Both the position numbers and the translations under genes were made by a program. Positions 3,571 through 5,459 of a DNA stretch of 5,459 nt are shown in pieces. Every line of letters starts with the position of its first letter. Position 1 is the first letter of the stretch. Below the pieces are notes generated by a model. The model had not been told where the DNA came from. It made no database searches and saw nothing but the letters and a program-made list of their open reading frames with translations. This DNA is from SM23-73-3 sp965369445 (GTDB taxonomy: Bacteria > Zixibacteria > MSB-5A5 > SM1-73): positions 1 to 5,459 of the forward strand of contig CBDUQU010000174.1 of the NCBI GenBank assembly GCA_965369445.1, written 5' to 3'.

Positions 3571-5459
3571 ATGACGAAACGACTTTTGACTTTCTTAACT
3601 CCGATTCTGCTCTTGATTTTTCTTGCCGTTCCAAAAGGGCTCGCCCAGTCGGTTGAGGACTGCATGATGTGCCACGCGGACGAGAGCCTCACCAAGGAGG
3701 ATTCAACGGGAAAAGAGATTTCTCTCTTCGTGGATCAATCCGTCTTTGAGCGGTCGATTCACGGCATGTTTGACTGCACAGCCTGCCACCTGGGCGTCGA
3801 GGCCGAATACCATGAGGAACCTCTAGAGCCGGCAAGCTGCGGCATGTGTCACGCAGAAGCGGATGAGCTCTATCGGGCGGGTTACCACTGGCAGAAGAAA
3901 CTTGAAGGACACCCGGACGCTCCCACCTGCGGCGATTGTCACGGCTACCATGATATCCGGGGTGTAGATGACGAGGAAGATCAGGCCTACCGGGGGAATC
4001 AGCCCAAGATGTGCGGCAATTGTCACGGCCGGGAAAAGAACGTATGTCGCAAGTCTGACAAATGCCCTGGCCCCTATGGGGACTACATGGAGAGCGCTCA
4101 CGGCAAGGCGCTTCAGGAGGAGAATTTGGGAGTGGCGGTCTGTACAGACTGTCACAGAAGCCACGACCTGAAGCGTGCATCCGATCCGGCCTCCTATGCT
4201 CATCGGAGTAACGTACCTTCGACCTGTGGGCAGTGTCACGCAGAGGAAGAGGAGTACAGCCAGGACGTTCACGGCACCGCGATGAAAAAGGGAGATCCGG
4301 ACGCGCCGGTCTGCACCGATTGCCATACGGCTCATGCCATCAAATCGTCGTCGGATGAGACTTCTTCCACCTTTCCTGCAAACGTATCCAAGCTGACCTG
4401 TACCTACTGTCATTCCCAAGAGAGGATTTACGAGAAATATGGATACGTCACCCGAAAGGTTACCCCGTATCTTGACACCTATCACGGCGTCGGCAGCAGA
4501 TCGGGGGATACCACAACCGCCAGTTGTGTGAGCTGCCATACCAGCCATAATGTCAGGTCGCAGGACGACCCGCTTTCCACCATCAACCAGGCTAACATCC
4601 CGCAAACCTGCGGGCAGTGTCACGAAGGAGCGGGTCCCAACTACGCCAAGGGCTCAATACATATCAATGCCACCAGTAAGAAAGACATAGGTGTCTACTG
4701 GGTGAGAAAGATCTATCTTCTTCTGATCGTGTTGACCATAGGTGGTATGCTCGCTCACAATGCGGTCATCATGTTCAGGTTTGCCAGAGAACGTTACAGA
4801 GAGGCCAAGAGCGGCAGGGTGATAAGGTGGACCGCCCTGGAGGTAATGTGGCACTTCCTTCTGGTACTCTCTTTTGTCGTTCTGGTCATAACCGGCTTCG
4901 CCTTCAGGTTCCCTGACGCTTGGTGGTCCTCCTGGATGACCCATTCTTCCACTGCCTTCGTGGCGCGGGGGGTGGCGCACCGGGTAGCCGCCGTCGTGTT
5001 CATTGGGCTTTTCATATTTGCCTTCGTCCGTTCCGGACTCACCAAACGCGGCTGGCGCCAGATTAACGCCAAGTTCCCTGTCTTATCAGATACAAGGAGC
5101 GTTATCCAAAATATCCTCTATAGCCTTGGCTTATCCTCCAAGCATCCTGAATTCGATCGGTACGACTATACCGAGAAGGCGGAGTACTGGGCGCTCATGT
5201 GGGGCGGATTCGTGATGATAATAACCGGCTTCCCCTTGTGGTTTGAGACCTTCTTCCTTGGTTTCATCCCCAAGTGGCTTCTTGATATATCCAAAGCAAT
5301 TCACTATTATGAGGCTATGCTGGCGACGCTGGCGATTGTGGTGTGGCATTTCTTCTACATGTTCATACATCCGGAAAACTACCCCATCAACTTCACCGTT
5401 CTCACCGGCACCATGACCGAAGAGGAATACATGGAAAAGCACCCGTTGGATTACGAAAA
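3571..5459 (+). CDS. CbcL-like multiheme cytochrome c (11 CXXCH) fused to di-haem cytochrome b domain; 3' end outside window
   Basis: 629 codons are visible and the frame stays open at the window edge. Residues 1-25 form a signal peptide (cleavage after GLA). Eleven CXXCH haem sites start at 31, 69, 90, 120, 148, 191, 219, 248, 277, 319 and 347. Several are preceded by HG or IH histidines (for example SIHG, SAHG, DVHG, TYHG) that can serve as distal ligands. A non-haem CX5C lies at 159-165. Five membrane helices follow, at roughly 377-402, 424-447, 465-486, 537-557 and 575-600. The last four match the HydC/FdnI/b561-type bundle. Probable b-haem ligands are H428, H470, H578 and H593; the last pair sits 15 apart on one helix, as in FdnI. 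The HPENYP..TEEEY..KHPL ending is typical of the family, so little is missing. In Geobacter, CbcL is an inner-membrane quinol oxidase needed for low-potential extracellular acceptors, with nine c-haems as I recall. The same role is inferred here. Its codons look more GC-rich than those of the upstream genes. Confidence 0.9.
   Translation, partial: MTKRLLTFLTPILLLIFLAVPKGLAQSVEDCMMCHADESLTKEDSTGKEISLFVDQSVFERSIHGMFDCTACHLGVEAEYHEEPLEPASCGMCHAEADELYRAGYHWQKKLEGHPDAPTCGDCHGYHDIRGVDDEEDQAYRGNQPKMCGNCHGREKNVCRKSDKCPGPYGDYMESAHGKALQEENLGVAVCTDCHRSHDLKRASDPASYAHRSNVPSTCGQCHAEEEEYSQDVHGTAMKKGDPDAPVCTDCHTAHAIKSSSDETSSTFPANVSKLTCTYCHSQERIYEKYGYVTRKVTPYLDTYHGVGSRSGDTTTASCVSCHTSHNVRSQDDPLSTINQANIPQTCGQCHEGAGPNYAKGSIHINATSKKDIGVYWVRKIYLLLIVLTIGGMLAHNAVIMFRFARERYREAKSGRVIRWTALEVMWHFLLVLSFVVLVITGFAFRFPDAWWSSWMTHSSTAFVARGVAHRVAAVVFIGLFIFAFVRSGLTKRGWRQINAKFPVLSDTRSVIQNILYSLGLSSKHPEFDRYDYTEKAEYWALMWGGFVMIITGFPLWFETFFLGFIPKWLLDISKAIHYYEAMLATLAIVVWHFFYMFIHPENYPINFTVLTGTMTEEEYMEKHPLDYE

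Noticed and set aside
3823..4623. Antisense open frame of 266 codons on the minus strand
   Set aside because: It lies opposite the haem-rich part of the cytochrome, whose CXXCH-coded strand has clear signal peptide, motifs and ligands. Long antisense frames are common opposite GC-rich multihaem genes.

Overview
This 5.46 kb window carries three genes on the + strand, the first and last cut by the window edges. The content suggests a Gram-negative, anaerobic, respiratory bacterium of the Desulfobacterota/deltaproteobacterial type. It has an outer-membrane TonB-dependent barrel, an exported beta-propeller, and a large multiheme cytochrome c fused to a membrane cytochrome b, as in metal- and sulfur-respiring lineages. 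The lineage is inferred from gene content only.

Layout. 1-1449 is the C-terminal two thirds or so of a TonB-dependent receptor, possibly BtuB-like. 1450-2087 is an unusually long gene-poor stretch. It holds a perfect extended -10 promoter, a near-perfect Shine-Dalgarno with no proper gene behind it, two diverged copies of a ~38 bp hairpin unit, a compound GC-rich stem-loop, and a short repeat of the 'CATTGCGAGCG..GAGCGAAG' kind. 2088-3263 encodes an exported, probably seven-bladed YVTN beta-propeller with an IPTL-CTERM-like tail. 3264-3493 has no supported gene. 3494-3535 holds a good sigma70-type promoter overlapped by a palindrome. From 3571 to the window end runs an 11-haem c-type cytochrome fused to a di-haem cytochrome b domain. 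This is the CbcL architecture of Geobacter inner-membrane quinol oxidases.

How the genes may work together. A TonB receptor next to a secreted seven-bladed propeller recalls the BtuB-BtuG vitamin B12 pair of Bacteroides, where a surface propeller captures ligand above the barrel. That is the most interesting hypothesis here, but the ligand cannot be read from the sequence and no cobalamin riboswitch is recognisable. The cytochrome has its own promoter and seems to be a separate unit. It would pass electrons from the quinone pool, through the b-haems, to a periplasmic 11-haem wire and on to extracellular or periplasmic acceptors.
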